A stretch of 64,000 nt of DNA from Dioscorea cayenensis subsp. rotundata (Eukaryota > Streptophyta > Magnoliopsida > Dioscoreales > Dioscoreaceae). This document shows, one piece after another, positions 1 to 13,715 of the stretch. Below the pieces are notes generated by a model. The model did no database searches, was not told where the DNA came from, and saw only the letters and a program-made list of their open reading frames with translations. The stretch lies in NCBI RefSeq assembly GCF_009730915.1, contig NC_052477.1, positions 27,732,578-27,796,577 of the forward strand, read 5' to 3'. A program made the position numbers and the translations under genes. Position 1 is the stretch's first letter; each line of letters starts with the position of its first letter.

Positions 1-2338
1 CGGGACTCTTAAATTTTCCTGGTCAATGCTTTTAAGGCGCAAACAAAGGATTGATCTCTCCCCTCTCAAAACCTTTTTCTCCCTAGAGGAAATTAAGAAA
101 GCCATATTTAAGCTAGAGGCCGACAAAGCCCCAAGACCTCATGGCTTCCCTCTATTTTTCTTCCAAAAATAATGGGTTATTATGGAACAAGACATTATCA
201 CCCTCTGTCTGGGTTTCTATAAAGGATTAGTCAATCTGGAGAAATCAGCAAAGCTAGCATTGTGCTAATCCTCAAAGGAGACCTGATTAGTCTTATGAAC
301 TCTTTACTTAAGATAATCTCTAATATTCTAGCAACTAAACCACTCACAGTCTGCTTTTATTGACAGTAGATGCATTCTTAATGATATAGTAACTGTGGAA
401 AAACTTATGTTCAGTCTTCAAAAGCGAAGACTGCTAAGCCACATCATCAAAGTTAACTTTGCTAAAGCTTTGGATATGGTCAATTAGGAATTCCTATAAG
501 CCTTCTCGTACAGCTTCGGAATCAAGTGGATAGATTGGGTCAAGTTGATTTTGAGCTCTTCGAAGGCCATGTTCCTAGTTAGCGGTTCACAACAGGGATA
601 AGTTAGATACCTTAGGGGTTTAAGACAAGAAGATTCTTGATCCCCTCTCGTTTTTGCGCTTGTCTCAAATTGCTCATCAGGAACACTCCCTGTTACATAT
701 CTAAGAATCCCAATCTTGAGTAGACAAATTAGACGTCAGGATTGGGAAGTCCTAATTGCTAAGATAAGATCAAAGCTATTTACCTAGAAACTGGATTCCT
801 CTCCCTAAGTAGTAGATTTACCCTAGTTAACTCTGTTCTATCTACAATCTCTTCATATTGAATGCCTATCTTCAAACTCCTAGGCTGCATAATCAAAGCA
901 ATAAACTATATCAGGAGAGATTTTCTCTGGTCGAGCCATGGCATTAATCACCCTAGACCTTAGTTAGTAAATTGGAAACGACTTTGTAAACCGTAAGAAT
1001 AGGAAGGATAGGGAATATTAAACTTGAAAGATTTTAATATCGCTATTCTCAGAAAATGGTGATGGAAAATATCGACCGGAGTCCCATGGTGTAGAGCTAA
1101 TTAAGGTGTTCCAATTCAATTACTACCCAGATGCTCCTGCTTGGAAACTCTTTTGTCGACCACCTTGAACTAAATCTTTCTTCTAGAATAGAACCCTTAG
1201 ATACTTTCCAGCCTTTCATGCCTGTATTTCTCCTAATGTATAGGATGGTATTGCCACACTTTTCTATTTTCTAGTTCGATAGGTGGGTCAAAAACTGCAT
1301 ACCCATATACCATTGGCCGGACTTGTTTAGGTCAACACAACAACCTCTTGGCACTTTACAAGATTGCTCACACATGCTACAGGTAACCCAATTATCGGTT
1401 GAACTCTCCTTGTTTAATAGAATTTGAAGAGTTGCTTCCTAAGCCCAAGCTTCTAGAGATGGTAAGTGGTGGTGCCTAACAATTAACGGATGGTTCACAG
1501 TCAAATTATTGTATAGATTTCTTACTCATGAAGGGATATTGTATCATGTTACATAAATAATCTGAAAATGTGCATGTCCGAGGAATGTAAGCCTTTTCAA
1601 TTGGTTGGTATGCGACAATAGTATTCTATTCTAGAAAAGCTAACTACTGGAAAATGCAATAGACTTTCAATTACTGCATGTGTACTTTGTCACACAGCAA
1701 TTGAGTCGATTAATACTTGCTTATCCTTTGTCCTATTGCAAATCGAATCTGGCACTTCTTAACACATGTGTTCAATTTACTTGCGTTAGTTCTATGTGAG
1801 ACCTGTGGGATTTTTAGAAACCCAGCTTCCTTCCCCAGTAAAAGATGCTGGGGATCTCCTCATCAGGGAATTAACATGGAATATTTAGCTTTAAAGGAAT
1901 GCACGCATTTTCATGATAAATGCTCCAAGTGCTCTACTGTGATTAGCAAAATTATTCATATGTTCTTTTGGATGGTTCTCTGCAGCATCAGATGCAAAGA
2001 AAGCAAAATTAGAAGACTTAACTACAACAACTAGCGTAGCTTAGGAGTTCCTTGGCCACCACTCTGCCTTTGGCGATCATGTTGCGAGAACAGTCCAGCA
2101 AAGGGTTTGCCAAACTAGCATACTCTTTCCTTTGGAAGTCAGGATTGCTGTTTTATCTTCTAATCTTTAGTGTTTATGTTGTTTGATTTCTTTTGTTGCA
2201 CTCATTTCTTTTTTGTTGTTGTTTGATAGCCTCCCCTCCTAGTGGACTATTTTTGTTTTACTCCCAATTGGGACTGCATTGTATCTTCTTTTTGTTTAAT
2301 GAATGTGATCTATTTAATTTTTTTTAATAAAAAAAGGA
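1..2338 (+). pseudogene. Decayed L1-type LINE (reverse transcriptase to 3' tail)
   Basis: Heavily mutated remnant of a plant non-LTR retrotransposon ORF2. Near 80-180 a translated stretch resembles the RT entry motif (E-E-I-K-K-A, then D-K-A-P-x-P-x-G-F) but carries stops. Around 1660-1790 the frame resembles the zf-RVT domain, with a C-x-L-C-H core followed by P-I-A-N-R-I-W-H-F. After 2040 the sequence becomes T-rich, like a LINE 3' UTR, and ends in an A-rich tail (about 2323-2338). No frame is open for more than about 100 codons. The element continues to the left of the window, so its 5' end is not seen. It is dead and of no coding value. Confidence 0.75.
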
Positions 2339-2430
2339 AAGGATATGAAATGGAGAATAATAATAGATGGTTCTTTCATTTGGTTGATTTATTTATTTAT
2401 TATTATTGTGGGGGAGTGTATGCGTATGAA

Positions 2431-2466
<36 letters not shown>

Positions 2467-2527
2467 TTATCAAAATTGTATTTAGATAAATTGAAGAAAG
2501 ATGAGGGATAAAATTAGGAGAAACATC

Positions 2528-2559
2528 ATCTGGGGACGTTGGTAGCAACGTCCCCAGAT
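2528..2559. repeat. Perfect 14-bp hairpin with ACGT core
   Basis: The arms 2528-2541 and 2546-2559 are exact reverse complements around a 4-base loop (GTAG). Each arm contains GGGGACGTT or its complement, so an ACGT core occurs in both orientations. It is GC-rich within AT-rich surroundings. It could be the centre of a decayed inverted-repeat element or a paired bZIP-type site; nothing nearby decides between these. Confidence 0.6.
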
Positions 2560-2784
2560 TTAAAAAAGGTTGAGAGAGGAACAAGAGGAGAGAGACAAGA
2601 ACAAAGGGGTGTGTCAACAGGTGCAGCAACAGTGGCTGGAGATGGTACTTGGTTTGGCTGGGTTGATATGTTGTCCCTTGTAAAACTATGCATCTGAATA
2701 ATTTCAACCACTGATTTCTGATCCAAGGGTCTATAGTAAACTTGCTTAAAATTCGTATCTATGTACGTCCACAGAATATTCAAC

Positions 2785-2786
<2 letters not shown>

Positions 2787-2840
<54 letters not shown>
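2787..2840. repeat. (AT)n microsatellite
   Basis: Uninterrupted TA dinucleotide tract of about 54 bases. It is one of the two longest pure dinucleotide runs in the window. Confidence 0.9.
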
Positions 2841-2841
<1 letters not shown>

Positions 2842-5090
2842 TTTAACGATAGCTACAAATTAAAAAACAATTAATTATATATAATATTTGGTTGGAGTGG
2901 TATAGTGGTAAAATATCCATCAATTATTGAGCGTAGGATAAATATTTATAAAATATTAACCGGTTCACTTATATTTATGTTAAAATATAATTATTATCAA
3001 TCTAAAAAAATCATAATAATTGATTTCAAAAGAGCCATTTAGACAAATAAAATATCCATGATCTTGAACAAAATGGCATCTATTCTCAGGATTGAATAAA
3101 CTCATAAGTTTCCACTAGTTATCATTTTATTTTTGTTTTTTTGCCGGTTCTATACTTTTGTGGATGTTTGTTTGTAATGTATTTCATCATGTCGTATTAT
3201 TGTGGTGTACATCTGTAAATTTTTTTCTCCAATAAATATGATTTATCTATTTTTAATATATATATATATGTATACATTATCAAGAAACCTCTAAAAAGCA
3301 TATGCAACCATTGAACTTGGCAATGGGAGATGTCCCAGGTACAACCTGCACCATTATCCTTGCAAAAGTTCAATGCATAAACTTTGTTAAAATGATAGCC
3401 ATCACATTTCAAAAGATATGTTATGTTAATTAAAGTGAACCATAGAAAAAAAAAATTAATAAGAATAAGAGTAATAATAATAAAAAGGGCAACCAATCAA
3501 AGAGACTTTTTGTGATCATGTGCACCCATTGATCAAGAGCAAAAGCTTCCTCTTTCTTTTGCCCCAACTTTTATAATTAAGTTTACTTTTGCTTGTGTTG
3601 GAAGGTAATAGAATGAGAAATGTAGTACATGAGGTACATAAAAAAACAAGTTACAATATTCCATTATTTTATCACAACATAAACATACATATATACATTG
3701 TTTCTTTAGTTTTAATCCACTCTTTAGTTTTTACTAATTGAGTTTAATGACGGATTTATTTTTAGTATCAACATTTATTTTGGGCCAACAAGCTTTTGTT
3801 TTTAACATCAAAATAACATTAGCCCAACATACTTGAATGGAATTGAATTTTTAAGTACAAAAACTTTTTAAATTTCATAAAACTATTCAAGTTTATCATT
3901 TTTGATGTAGGCTATATATATGAAAATGAAATTAATGAAACTTTGAAATAGTTCATAGTTATATTTTGTAACAAGATATAAACAGCGTGGAGCCAGTAAA
4001 TCATATAGAGGGGCGAATTACAAGTTTTAAAAATAATTAATTAATAAAAATTTAAATTAAAAAGTTTTAAATTATAAAATACATTTAAATTTTTTTTATA
4101 AAAAGAAGTAAAATTAAAGAGAAATAATAAACATTAATTAATATATCAAAAATAAATATTTCTATCATAGTTTTGATTTCTTTTATGATTTTGACTCACT
4201 TTAAGATAATCTAGTAGGTCTATACAGTAGTTCTAGAATAAATCTTATTATTTATTTAATAAAAATTAATTTTATTTTAATAAATACATATATTTGTTTA
4301 TCTTTTCACATACTACTAAACTCAGATAAAAGGATATATTTAAAATTTGTGAATAAAACTCAACAAAGTAAAAATCTAATAAGAAAATTGTAACAATATA
4401 AAAACTACAAAGCTCTTATTATAATTAAAAGAAATAGATGTTATATTAATTTTGAGAAACAAATGCATGAAAAAAGCTATTACAGAGGATCATAATAAAA
4501 ATTTTAAAAAGTTAGTTAGAGAAGATACGACTAATTAAGTATTAAAATAAAAAATTTAATATTTTACCATATTATTTTAAAAATTTAAAAATTAAGTAAG
4601 ATTAAAATTACATTGATTAAATATTAAATTAAAAATTTTTTGTATTATGATAATTATTAGTAGTCTTTCAAAAATTATTATTATCTAAAGATGAGGATTT
4701 AAAAAACTAAAAAGACCTAAAGTAATTACTTCATTCGCCTTACCATTGAATTGATGATGTTCTAATTTATAATCGTAAAAATATAAATAATATTTTAAAT
4801 TAAAAAATTCTCATTTATAAGACCTATATAATTTAATAATTTATCTGAATTCATTTAAATAATTGTTTAAAATTTTAATTTTTATAAATTATTTACATTT
4901 AAGATCTTATTGATTACAAATTTTCTCAAAATTTTTAAATATAGCAAACTCAAAAAAAATATTTAATAAATGAGAAATAAATAAATAAATAAATCAACAG
5001 AAAAATAAATAATGTAGAATAAATGAAAATATAAAAGTATAAAAAGTATAAAAAGATAAAAAATTAAAAATTAAAAATATATTTATTGAA

Positions 5091-5236
5091 AAGAGTAGAG
5101 CGGAAAGGGAGAGCGGACGACGGGGAGGGAGGGCGGAAGGGTGGTAGACGAGGGGGTGGGAGGGAAGGGAGGCGGGTAGGCCCGTCGGGAGGAACTCGTG
5201 GAAGGAGCACCCGCCGGCGATGCAGGCGCGTACTGT
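5091..5236. other. GC-rich island in AT-rich DNA
   Basis: About 145 bases, very rich in G on the plus strand, sit inside several kilobases of AT-rich DNA. Both strands are open here (Arg/Gly-rich on plus, Pro/Ser/Leu-rich on minus), but the composition forces this and no domain is recognised. It may be a fragment of a GC-rich exon or CpG-island-like sequence moved here by a transposon. Confidence 0.4.
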
Positions 5237-6080
5237 CGCTCCTACTGTATATAACTTACAATACATAGTTTCAGATTATGTAAAACACAATCACAATATT
5301 CTCAAATAACATGAAATCATATTTACTTTGTTTTTTTGTTTTTTAAAATCAGTGAATTCAATATTGATCACAGTGATCTTAATCAAAGCAAATAAAACCA
5401 CTTAATCAAATTAATAAAACAAAATTTATTATTAAGTAAAAATATTTAAAATACCACAAATACCATACAAAATATATTTCTTTCATAAATGGTTTTACAA
5501 ATGTTTATTTTTGCTATTTTTACTTAACAAAATCTAATATATATATATATATATATAAATTATAATTATTAATTTTATAAAATAAAACACATCCAAAAAG
5601 GCCTTTAATAACTAAATGGTTCAATGGGCTTGAAGCAGCCCAATATAGAAAAACAAGGCATGGATCAGTCTTTAATCACATGATAAACTAATGAAGCCGC
5701 CATTAGTAGTTGGAGATTGGATTATCATTAATTATAAAGTAGAGTGATTGATTGTTAATTAAACAATTAATGCTAAGCATTAATAATGAATGATAGCTCA
5801 CAAGATACAGAGTGGACTTTTGTGACCTTGAGATGTACAAATTGAACGCCATGTATCTCGCGCTCAACTCCTCCATGACTTCATTCACTGTTACAATTAA
5901 TTAATTAAATTAAAAATCTTCTTAATAGGTCTATCTCTCTTAGAGGCAATACATTTTTATATGAGATTAAAATGAGGAAATTGGGATGATTTCATAAAAT
6001 ATGAATAGATAAAATTTATTCATTTTATAAAAATATTAAATTCAATCAATTAATGGTTTTTAGTCAATGTGCATAATAGA

Positions 6081-6133
<53 letters not shown>

Positions 6134-7474
6134 GATGGTGATGTTATTCAATTAATTATGCAAAAATGATGTAATAATATAAAGATCAAATAAATTAAAT
6201 CTTCTGTAAAAAGTATAAAAATCTTAGAATATATGCTTATTTAAAAAATTTTAAATGACCAATAACAATAAAATAGGTATAATACATGTATTTTTTTTAA
6301 ATGTCCGCAAATGATAAAAATTAAAAGAAATATGTGGGGGTTAAAATTTAAGAGGAGAAGAACATAAAACCGAGAAAGAGAGGCCGGATCTTTAGATGAT
6401 GATCTAACTGGCTCTCGAGGTCGGACGTCTCCATTGGTGTCCTCAAAGTTAAAAATATATATATATATATATATATATAGTAGTATATTAACCTTACTAA
6501 CCTTACTGGGAGAGTAAGCAGATCCCCATTGATCGATAGAGTAGGGCCACCCAAACCGAGGACTTCCAAGCATTGATGGAATCTTGATCGATTATTAAAT
6601 AAATTAGATTCCATTGACCACCACGTGTCAGTCACATATATTCCAAATTAATGGGTCCCACTCCCACCAATGAAATCCAGACACAGTGTCCTTCATAAAA
6701 GTAAGGACAGGAAATTATCTTAGTGACTCTAAATTGTCAATGCTAAATAAAGAAATATATATATATATATATATATTTGCAAAAAATAAATAACAATAGA
6801 AAAGTATTGAAATTAAGAGATATCAAAGATGGACATCACACCAAAAACAATATGATAAACATGCCGTTATCAAACAATAATCTTTTTTTGCTTAAAATTC
6901 AGAGGCAATGACGGCAATTGCCATGACTTCGTCGATAGAATTTGATCAACTTGGCCGTATTTTGGAAAAATAAAAAATAAAAAATCTCAAATAAATTTTT
7001 CAAAAATTTGTGGACAAGATAAATTCCAAATCAATCAAAAGCAAGAGGTTAAAAAAATAAAAAGAGCAGTTTCTGATGTGTAATTCCACAATTCACACCA
7101 AAACACACCATTAATTAAACATCAAAGAGAAAAAGAAAGTCACAAAGAAAGAAAAACACTTGAATAGCAAAGTAATTCTACAACAAAGAAATAATAAATT
7201 GAAGGAGGAAAAGTGGATGGAGAAACAAGTGAAAGAGAGAGATTACCAACAAAGAAGAAAAATCATCTACTACTTTTGTGTTGTGCAGTTGGTGAGCTAG
7301 TTCTTCTTATCACATTGACAGTTGACATTGGATAATAAAAGAACCACCTGCCAAAGAACTAAACTAAACACAACTGTTTATGTATCAGGACTAGCAAAGT
7401 ACTTGAAAAGGCCATTCCTTTGTTCTTTATATCTTGTTCACAACCTTCCAATCTTATTGAAAAAAAAGGAGGTC

Positions 7475-10400
7475 ATGGTTGGATTATCATTAAAAGTGGT
7501 GTTTTCTGTTGTATGTATCATAGATCAGTTGTTGATGAACTTTGTTAGTTGTGGATGTTCATGGTGTCCACCTGTTAAGAGAGAGCAAGACCGGAAATTC
7601 GAGCAGAAAAGTGATAAATTCTGGGAGTTTGAAGAAGGGAGTAATAGATGGGTGGAAGTTAGTTTGCCTTTTGATCTAGTATCTTGCATCAATGAGAGTT
7701 GCACTAAGGTTGGATCAATTGAAAGTAAGAATAAGCATAAGAATCATCGGTACGAGCATGAACCTGGTTTGCTTGTGAGGAAGAGAGTTTCTCTGACTTT
7801 GATGACAGAATCATCGGTATGGATTACCGGACAAAGTGGGTCGATATTTGAGAGGTTCTGGAATGGAGTGCAGTGGGTGATTGCTCCCCATGAACTACCT
7901 ACTTCAGCTGGTCATGCCGTTTCGGTCTTCATTATTAATCAGACTATTCTTTCTCTTTCAGAAGCTGGTCTGCTTTATCAGGTAATCTGAATCTTTCACA
8001 TGTTTCATTTGATTTAGATTTCCTACTTGTTATCAGAAAAAACATATATATAGATATGAGCATATGTAATTTATAAACATAGAAGTTTGGTGATCCAATA
8101 GGAAAAGATATGGGTCCTTCTTGACATACAGAGTATGGACCCAAGTTATTCTTTTAATTCTGCTTGTGGCTTTGAAAAGATGAGAAACTTTTGATGTCAT
8201 GGATAACTAGTGATCAATTTTGCATATGAACCTAGCTTTGAAAAAAAATCTAAAACATCTATTTGAGCTTTGCTGATTGATTAAGTTCATCATAATTAGA
8301 AAGCTTCTCTTGATCAGTTAAAAATAAACTGTTGTAGCTTAAATCTCTGGTTCATATTCTTCAAAATTCTAACATCATAAAGAAAGATGATTCTGATTTG
8401 GAGTTTAATGAATGAGTTTGTTTGATTGTGATTACTTAAAGAAGAGATGAAACAAACTACTAACTAGTTTCTGACATTTTTCAGCTGCAACTGAATGAAC
8501 ATACTCAGCCAATTTGGACTAAACTCGAATTAATCTCTGAGGCAAATATGGATGATGCAAGAAAAGAAGAAAGTCCATTTGTGCAGATCAAATCAGGACT
8601 AGTATCTCATGATGGAGAGTGAGTAATCTGGCACATATTGAGTAAAGCTTCATGTTTTCAAGAAGGTTCAAGAGTCCATGATGTTTCTGTTTGATTTTTA
8701 TACCGATGAATCATTAGCTAGAAACTGAGTAATGGCAGTTCTATGTTCTTAACAGAAGATTGTATGTCACAACAACTGACAAAACATTGTTAGAAGTTAG
8801 TGAAGTGCAACCTCTGAGGTATGGTTGAAAGAAGAACATTGATGACATTTTAATGGTTAGAGTTTGAGAAGACACACCTGATGAATGCATGCTAATCTGA
8901 ATCTGAATAGGTGGTATAATCACGGGAGGCCACTGGGCGGAGATGTTTCAGCAGTGGCTGATGCTGGCGCTGTTCGACCAGGTGTTGTGTTCATCATCAG
9001 GTAAGCATCATCGTTTTTGCAATAAACAGAGCAGATCCTATAACCGGTTTGCATTTTGTAACTTAGCAATCACATAGTCTCAAAAGAGCAAATGCATTCA
9101 AATGAATTTATGCCAAACGAAGGTATCATGAGGCAAGGTTATTATGGATAATGACTCCAGGCCTTACATATAGTACTCCTTGGAAAATTCCATCAAAAAT
9201 AAATTAATAATCATAATTGTCACAGTCTTGGTATGCAGTTATGTATCATTAAGAAAAGAATACAAACCATGCTATAATATAATGTCTCTTTATACAAAGT
9301 GATTGTTGATAAAAGAAATCTTTCTATCCTCCATTCACATATGATCTGCAATGGATCAAACACAACACATGCTAATTTGGTGGTGTATTATATGTATAGT
9401 GCAACCAGAGGCTTAGACAATATATATCAAGCACAAGGAAACCAAAAATGTGAAAAACCATCAATGAACAAACATGACAAGCCATTTCATTGATGAAGTT
9501 TCTCTGTGCCTTCATCTTATAAAAGTCATCTAACAAAAGAACACGAAAAAGGATAAGTCCTATATAGACTTGTTATGAGGCTTATGCTTCAGAATATTGG
9601 AATAACCAGCACAACACATGAGCTAGGTAGATGCAAAGCCTAACAAACCATCAGTGGGCACAAAGGTAGAGAATTATTCTTAGAATGATTATTTCTAGTT
9701 CTTAGTCCCTATAAATGCTCCAAAATATGCAAAGCAAAAGCTATTTTGCTAGGAGCAGAGATTCTGATGTTTACTCTTTGACTCGCCATATTGTCACATA
9801 GTAAATCTTGACAGCAAGTATGCTGTAGTATTTTTTCTTTTCTTACATGTATTCATGGGTCAATCCAACTTTAAAGAAGTTCTATATGTTTGTCTTTCAC
9901 TAAGAAGGCTAATTGTATAGTCAGATGGCTTACAACATTCAGAGCTTGTAAGAAGCTCACTTATGTCCAACAATGAGGTTGCCTAGATATTTATTTGTAC
10001 GCTATTAAAATTGAGAGAAAGAAAAAAAAAAACCATGCTAAACAATAACTATGATGCAGTTCTAATGGAGATCTTTATGAATTTGACAAGAAATCAAAGC
10101 CGTCATGGAAAAAACACATATGGAGTGAAGAGTTGGCTGAAGAAATTTCCTTGATAGCATTACCTGGTTCTACATTACATGGCTTGGTTGGAGCACATTC
10201 AGTATCGCTTTTCCTATTGACAAAGGTATATCAGTGGCTTCCCTAAGCGTTTTAGCTCAGAAGAATAAGGTTATAATATTAAATCATCAAAAATGGAAGC
10301 ATACTAAACAAAATTATACATGCAAATGTTTAAAAAATATGGCTCAATTATTTGAGGAGAAAGACTAACAATCTGTGCATCGTGGATGAATTAAGTTATT

Positions 10401-13012
10401 ATAGATTACAGGCGATACACAAAGTTTTAATCACTCTAGAGAAGAAGTTTTGACAAAAAAATTTAGTGAGCTAAAATGTTGATAGATGTGTAGGATGGAT
10501 TGCTAATTGAGAGGTGCTTACACAAAAGGAAATGGAAGTGGAGAGTCCATGGAGCCCCTGAAGGTCACCACCTGAGCTCAATCACAGCAGTTGAACAAAA
10601 TGAACAAAATGAGAAGCATTCCTCATTGTTCCTTACTACAACCACGGGGCTTCTTTTCGAGTATCAGCTTCCTAAACATTCAGGTAATATCCAATCTCTC
10701 CTCTATTGCTTAAGTAGTTCTGTTATACTTACTGAAGATGAATTTAAATATCACAAGCCATGGCAGAATCTAAAAGTTCTGTCACCTAATTGTCGAGTTC
10801 ATTGAAATTCAAATGAGTAAGCAACATGAAACACAAGCCAAAAACATTATTTATCCTATGAATGATATTTGAAGCTTGAAGTTGCATATTCATCATATGA
10901 TCAATATCCATGATAATGCTAACAATCAGCTTTTACTTGAATATAGCTCACTTCCAGGGGAACAGGATAGATGGGTTATGGGTGAATCACATGCATCCAC
11001 ACCATGCAAAAGTTGCAAGAGGTATCAGAGGAGTTCAGATGCAACTGGGGAGAATGATATTTGCATTGGATGATGGTCGAATTGGGGAGCTACATTTTAC
11101 TGGTATCGGTGGTGAAAGTCATGGACCGAATCAACAATCTAGCTTAAGAAGAAAAGCATCAAATCAGTATGAATGGTCAGTCCTAGAAGTCCCTGAAACA
11201 GAAGGATGGAATGCAGAATACTGCACTGACGAACGTGGCTCTTCGAATTGCATTCTAGGAATTAAGGAAATGCCCGCAGATGATGACCCAAATGACTCAA
11301 GCAGTACTATACCAGCCAAAAGACGAAAAGCACAAGAGAAACAAGATTATATATCATTGAGCAATCATGAGGGCAGCAGCGCAACCGAATCTACTAATTT
11401 ACTAACAAAAAGCATCAAAACTAATTTTCGCATGCGAGCAATGCATGTAGATAGATCCTTTTTCATAATAACTGAAAGTGGGCAGACTTTTGAATACCTT
11501 TATGCTGATCATGTCTGGTTGTGGTTGAAGCATGAGCACTCAACAGAAATGAAAGGCGCGTTAGGAAGCTATAACGGAAGTCTATTTTTTGTCGACACAC
11601 ATGGTAGCCTGCTTATGAGAGAAAGAGATGGAAATGAGTTATCATGGATTAACTGCACTGCAATGAGAAAAGGAAGACAAGTAGCAACAGGACCACCATG
11701 GGATGGCACACCTGGTGGAATGCGCCGAGTTACAGCAGAAGATGCACTCTTCCTTGTAAACAAGAAAGGAAGACTAATTCAGTTCACGGTATAATCTTTA
11801 AACTGAATTATAAAGCAGAAATAATCGTATTAGCACAGCAATTCTTTTTTTGCTAACAGAAAAAGAAGACTACATCAATCCATGACATTATCATTAAAAT
11901 GATAGATAACATGACGTATAAACAGAGAACATGCATTGCCTATCACAGTATGAGTTCCTATTTATGCATTAAAAATAAGGAATCATCATTAGAAGTGTAT
12001 GATGATTAATGGCAGAAGAATTTTTTTTTTTCACAGGTTGCGCTAAGGAATTTCAAGTGGAAGGACTGCGGCCATCCACCAGATACTAAGGTTGCATACA
12101 TAATAGACCAAGAGGTCTTAAGGATGCATATAGTGTTTGTCATCGGGAGGAATGGCCGTATTTATCAGTATAACAAATTAACTGAGCTATGGCATGGACA
12201 CTATCAATCACCTCATTTGGTCCTTTCCAGAACACCTGGAACAGCAATGAGACCATCCCACACATCACTAATTGGCTCCCTGTTCATGATATCAGAAAAT
12301 GGTGGACTAGTGGAGTACCAATGGAGTTCAGTAGATGGATGGGAATGGGTTGAACATGGGACTCCATCCAAAGACGTGATACTTGTCGGTGCACCCGGTC
12401 CATGCTTTGACAACACGCAACTTTTCATGATAGGATCAGATGGCCAGGTCTATAGGAGACACCTAGATCAGAAGGCATGGCAATGGACAGGCCATGATCA
12501 TCCACAAATACAAAATGCAGAACAAGGAGGAATGGCAAGGACCAAAGACGATGAGCAATGCAGTGTCGAAGATAAAGCTCATCGCACAAATGATTTCAAT
12601 GGTAATTGCAATGAAAAGGTTAGTTCATCAAAGAACAAAACTAGTGGGATGCAATTACATTCATGCAAACTAATGTAAACAATATTGCAGGTAGCACCTA
12701 CAAGACCAATACCACTCTCTGAAGATGCAGTAATTTTTGAACTTCAAGATGGCAGGGTACAGAACTCAAAACTCTTTGCTAAAACAGACTATTCAAATTG
12801 AATTGCTTAGTATGAAACAAGTTATGCTTGACAAGAATTTAGCAACAAACATGCATAATTTGCAAGAATGCGAAAGCTAACATTGCAATTAAATCCAACA
12901 GCTAGCGGAGCTGCGAAGGCCAAATGCGGCAGAGGAATGGGAGTGGGTACGGATAATTGGGACACCAACAAGCCAATGCTTAAGAAACTACTGGACAGCA
13001 GTTGCATCTTGA
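7475..13012 (+). CDS. Secretory beta-propeller repeat protein of unknown function
   Basis: Ten exons: 7475-7981, 8485-8618, 8756-8818, 8911-9000, 10060-10225, 10494-10683, 10947-11788, 12037-12618, 12691-12756 and 12902-13012. All junctions are GT-AG and all phases agree, giving 916 residues. The start is the ATG at 7475, after an A/G-rich leader. The N-terminus is hydrophobic (about residues 1-27, ending near C-G-C), a likely signal peptide. The body repeats a motif of alternating aromatic strands: Y-x-F/Y, then W-x-W, then H-G-x-P, for example W-E-W-V-E-H-G-T-P followed by G-A-P-G, and W-Q-W-T-G-H-D-H-P. Such repeats are typical of PLL/fucose-lectin-like beta-propellers, which suggests a carbohydrate- or ligand-binding role in the secretory pathway or apoplast. 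That role is inference. Exon 7 contains a charged, low-complexity insert (K-R-R-K-A-Q-E-K). The gene converges on the cyclin gene, 703 bases away. I do not know a named orthologue. Confidence 0.85.
9001..10059 (+). other. Large intron 4 of the beta-propeller gene
   Basis: Intron of 1,059 bases, the longest in this gene, bounded by GTAAGC and GATGCAG. It contains no supported gene. The short open frame inside (9299-9493) has no codon-level support. Confidence 0.7.
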
Positions 13013-13715
13013 TATAGTCAAAATAATCAAACAAAAAGGACACAATGTACATCAAAAAAATTACAAGAAAGGTTCCAATGTTAACCACCAAACTATCAAA
13101 AAATAAATTTTGTTTCCAATGTAAATTGATAGGAAAATATCTTCTAATGTAAATTACTTGCAGTTCAAACCACAAAAACAAAGACCAGAAAAGGAAATTT
13201 GGAAAACTTGGGACAGTGCTTCACTCTGCCATTTCAGCATCATTTTTTGCCCCTTGAAATTGATTATTACCATTACCTCTCGAATATAAATATCAAATAA
13301 ATAAATAATCTTAGCAATCTCTTGTTGATTGAATTCAAGCAATAAGAGAAGGAAAAATAATGTTTTTTTATTGATAATTTTATGCTTATTTTTTGTGCTA
13401 AAGTTAAAAGTACTTCAGAGATCTCTGTTCCTGAATTCAAGCTACTTTGAACACTACAAACTCAGATGATAGATTATTGCCAAATAACAAACTAAATTTA
13501 CCATCAGCTTTATGGATTGTCAAACAAAAGAGAAGCACATAAAAGTTAAAAGGTTTTCAAGACAGAACTGAGACCAATTTTACACACCCAAAAAAAAAAA
13601 AATTGTGCTAAATTAGCATCCTCAGATGATACCAGAAATGTATCAAATGTTTGATTGAAGACCCTTAAAAATCTTTATTAATCATCAGTTGGATGATTGA
13701 TTGACTTCTCCACCA
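13013..13715. other. Convergent intergenic region (3' ends)
   Basis: Downstream of both the beta-propeller gene (+) and the cyclin gene (-). AT-rich; candidate minus-strand AATAAA signals for the cyclin transcript occur at about 13673-13678 and again near 13365. No other gene is seen. Confidence 0.5.

Larger units (their letters stand above)
2339..7474. other. AT-rich intergenic region
   Basis: Long AT-rich stretch with no convincing gene. It holds several (AT)n microsatellites (2438-2462, 2787-2840, 5538-5558, about 6083-6130, about 6448-6478, about 6753-6776), a perfect hairpin at 2528-2559 and a GC-rich island at 5091-5236. The open frames here are short and low-complexity, and many are Ile-Tyr repeats from (AT)n. 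The last 300-400 bases before 7475 are A/G-rich and probably contain the promoter and leader of the downstream gene. I could not assign a TATA box. Confidence 0.6.

Noticed and set aside
2884..2975. tRNA-like segment (GGTATAGTGGTA)
   Set aside because: A plausible A-box exists, but no B-box at the right distance and no cloverleaf.
10876..11073. Alternative frame in exon 7 of the beta-propeller gene
   Set aside because: It follows from using the CCAG acceptor near 10954, but runs to a stop after about 40 codons. The acceptor at 10946 keeps a long frame that matches the repeat pattern.
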